DNA of 64,000 nucleotides from Cornus controversa (Eukaryota > Streptophyta > Magnoliopsida > Cornales > Cornaceae). Position numbers and translations under genes: made by a program. Position 1 is the stretch's first letter, and the number at the start of each line of letters is the position of its first letter. Where the stretch lies: contig CM048849.1 of the NCBI GenBank assembly GCA_026545225.1, forward strand, positions 54,765,836 to 54,829,835. Reading direction: 5' to 3'. Shown one piece after another: positions 61,625-64,000 of the stretch. The notes under the pieces were generated by a model that saw nothing but the letters and a program-made list of their open reading frames with translations, searched no databases and was not told the origin of the DNA.

Positions 61625-63496
61625 TGTTATAAATACAGAAAGAGAATTGTATTGAACTAATTGATTGGATTGTCTTTTCGTATTATGAATAATATATAAA
61701 TGCCTATTTATGGAGACATAATCTTGGAGACTAAGGAGGGTGTAGTCAATTATGATTTTAAATGATTTTGAAATATATTTTTTAAGTGACAAATTTATGT
61801 GAATTCATAGATTTTCATAGACTTATATTACAGTTTTTGATTGATTTGTATAAACATTTATTAGAGACTTTGATAGATTTTTATAGACTTGTATTGATTT
61901 CCTTGATATATTTTATTTATTTGTATCATTGAATTCTATTTTTGAGTACAAGTAAACCAATGACTCAAGATGTAGTTATAATGCAAAATGGATAATCTAT
62001 TATTTGAGATATTGTTTAAAAATTATTGTGTAGTACAAATATTTCAGGAAATAGTGAAAATAATAAAGTAACTCACTTGATGAACACAAATTGCATATCA
62101 ACCCTTTCTCATATTTTAACTACACATTATGAAAAAAAAGAAAAAAAGTACAAACTTTACTTATGAAGTCTAGGTTAAACATTGGATAGATAATTGGAGA
62201 ACATTGAACATATGTTATATTGTATTATTAATTGAATTTTATGATCAATTCCTATAGTTTAAAGGATTGATCCCTGACAAACAGTGTAGAGGGATTAATT
62301 CCTCCCGTAATGTGAGAGATTGATCAACTTTTCTGAAAATTCAAGTTTTACAAGATATTCCAATCCAGTAGAAAGAAAGAGAAAAACTAAAAGATAAAAA
62401 AAGGAATATACCTTGAGATGAAGAAAGACTTTTTGTATTATGCAGGAAAAAAAAAAGTTCACCAAAATCAATTGAGGAAAGGTTGGATTTATTATGGGTT
62501 TTAGTATTTATACCTAGCTTCCACATTCAAATCCACCAAAATCTATGACCCAATGAAATCCTTCAAAATCTATGACTTTTTGAATATACCTAAACTTTTT
62601 TAAAATATTAATCGAATACAACTAGATTTTTATGGACTCTTTAGAAGTCTATAAAAGTCTGGATTGAATATACCCAGACTTGAGTCTTTTAAAATTTTAA
62701 TTGAATATACCCTAATAAGTAAATTTAGAAGACAAGAAATCTAGGTGGTTTAGAAAATGAGATAAAAAATCTTAGATGGTTTAGAAAAAAATATAATAGC
62801 AAACATATATTCTAACAGCCCTCCTCAAACTAAGGTGGATTTTATGAAGCCAACTTGAGTTTGGAGACAAAATCTTAAATGCGACTCGTGAAAGCAATCT
62901 GGTGATGTTACCAGCTGTGGCTACGAACATATACAAATAAACTGCAAAAGAATGGTTAGGTAGACAAAAGTAGCTCATTGGAGCAAAAACTGATTTAAAA
63001 ATTAGACAGTGTGAGAACTGAAAGTGACTCAACTGACAGAACAAATAACTGTCGAAATTAGTTAGTAGCACTGAAAAGTGCCTCATTGAAATCAATGACT
63101 TTGACACACAAATGCTAGTGAGAGCCGATTAATTAAATTTGAGTACTTGGGTTGTCATATTTTTTCTTCTTTTATCTTCGGCATAAAATATATATATAAG
63201 GTAGAAACTATTTTGACGACTACTTACCGAGGATGAAACTGATTGTGCCATTCCCAGCGATGACTTCATGAAATATGAGTACTACTAGAGATTGATATGC
63301 TTTGATACTATGTTAAAAATAGAAAAAAATTATATTGATGGAATTATCTTTTGAACAATACATAAAGCCCTATTTATAAACACATAATATTAAGACTAAA
63401 TAAACTTAAGAGACAAAAATATAAGTAGTTTAGAAAAATAAATAGAAATACTAGATGATTTAAGAGAAGATATAATAGTAAACATGTATTATAACA
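61625..63496 (-). mobile_element. Miniature LTR element fossil split by a MITE
   Basis: The 5' LTR (63311-63496, 186 bp, TG..CA ends on the minus strand) is followed by a tRNA-Met-like primer site (TAGTATCAAAGC, about 63299-63310). The 3' LTR lies at 61625-61735 plus 62712-62817, parted by an inserted MITE; a purine-rich tract sits just inside it near 62820. The interior is only about 0.5 kb with no recognised protein. Flanks TTCTT and CTCTT may be the target duplication. It looks like an old TRIM-like copy. Confidence 0.7.
61736..62711. mobile_element. MITE nested in the LTR element
   Basis: Left end AGGGTGTAGTCAATTATGAT and right end AATTGAATATACCCT are inverted relatives of the widespread plant GGGTGTATTCAATT type; the body is full of AAATCTATGA and ATAGATTTT motifs in opposite orientations. 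Transposon superfamily not decided. Confidence 0.6.
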
Positions 63497-64000
63497 CTCT
63501 TATTTAGTTACTTGATATGCAAAATAATTTATATAATATGTTATAAATAGAAAAAATACACTAAATAAAGAATAAATGTAATATATAAAGTGTTTTTCTT
63601 AATTTAAAATTACTTTCACTATCCAGGGTCCACCTTTGCTGTAATTGTATTCTGAGAACTTAAGCAGCACATTAATTATATATGCAGTGAGAAATTTAAT
63701 GGCAGGAGTCCGTCTAATGCTTACATAACACCTACCCCCACTAGTAATAAAGCTTTCGTCTATTATTTGTTGAACAATAAACAAGCTATTTTTGGATCAG
63801 AAAAAAATCTAGTGGATCAAGTTTAGTACAACTATAAATTAGACAAAATCTTCGCCCACCCAAAAAGCATAAAAAGAATATATTCTGATGGGCCACATGT
63901 ATATTATATCAATATTGGAACGTGTAAATAGACAATATTGTCAGATTTGGAGTAAATACAACATCCTATGTGTGTGGGCATTGATTCATGACCCTCTCAA
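63497..64000. other. Right edge of window, nothing recognised
   Basis: AT-rich sequence with short open frames only; no family signature seen on either strand. Confidence 0.5.

Overview
This is a nuclear window from a flowering plant. Three well-conserved plant genes have many small exons with GT..AG borders, AT-rich introns several kilobases long, and abundant plant repeats (RTE and L1-type LINEs, a tRNA-derived SINE, copia-type LTR fossils, a TRIM-like element, hAT-like MITEs, (TA)n and (AG)n microsatellites). The species cannot be named from the sequence; protein similarity and gene order fit a eudicot or related angiosperm. I see no bacterial genes, CRISPR array, rRNA or tRNA gene.

All three host genes lie on the minus strand. 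(1) 2371-26684 encodes an 820-residue SAPS-domain protein, a predicted regulatory subunit of protein phosphatase 6, in 19 coding exons whose phases all agree. (2) 28590-43538 encodes the long form of CPSF30: three CCCH zinc fingers plus a YTH m6A-reader domain, 698 residues in 7 exons. It keeps the layout needed for a short zinc-finger-only isoform ending in intron 2. (3) 48705-53224 encodes an ACD11-like ceramide-1-phosphate transfer protein, 209 residues in 4 exons. From memory, genes 1 and 2 are also adjacent in Arabidopsis (At1g30470 and At1g30460), so this is probably an old conserved pair.

Layout: 1-1243 is retroelement debris (copia RNase H end, L1 zinc-binding end). 2371-27000 is the SAPS gene; its introns hold a copia-type fossil with two LTRs (9968-11990), a TRIM-like miniature (13250-13665), and an RTE LINE (19791-22327) inside an 8.3-kb first intron that also carries a SINE with 13-bp target duplications and a large GTTTGG-ended MITE. 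27000-28589 is a short intergenic spacer. In the CPSF30 gene, intron 6 carries a nest of a hAT-like element containing another hAT-like element and a solo LTR, and intron 5 carries an RTE fragment with a perfect 15-bp target duplication. 43700-48600 is AT-rich intergenic sequence. The ACD11 gene has a gypsy-like LTR in intron 2. From 53400 to the end I find no gene, but a dense set of MITEs: a near-perfect 97-bp-arm hairpin 460 bp upstream of ACD11, repeated Helitron-like 3' ends, three GTTTGG MITEs, a 230-bp tandem duplication, a solo LTR, and a miniature LTR element split by a MITE.

The genes serve separate cell functions (phosphatase targeting, mRNA 3'-end formation and m6A reading, sphingolipid transfer and cell-death control). 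I find no sign of a new multi-gene system; the unusual material is repeat architecture close to these genes.
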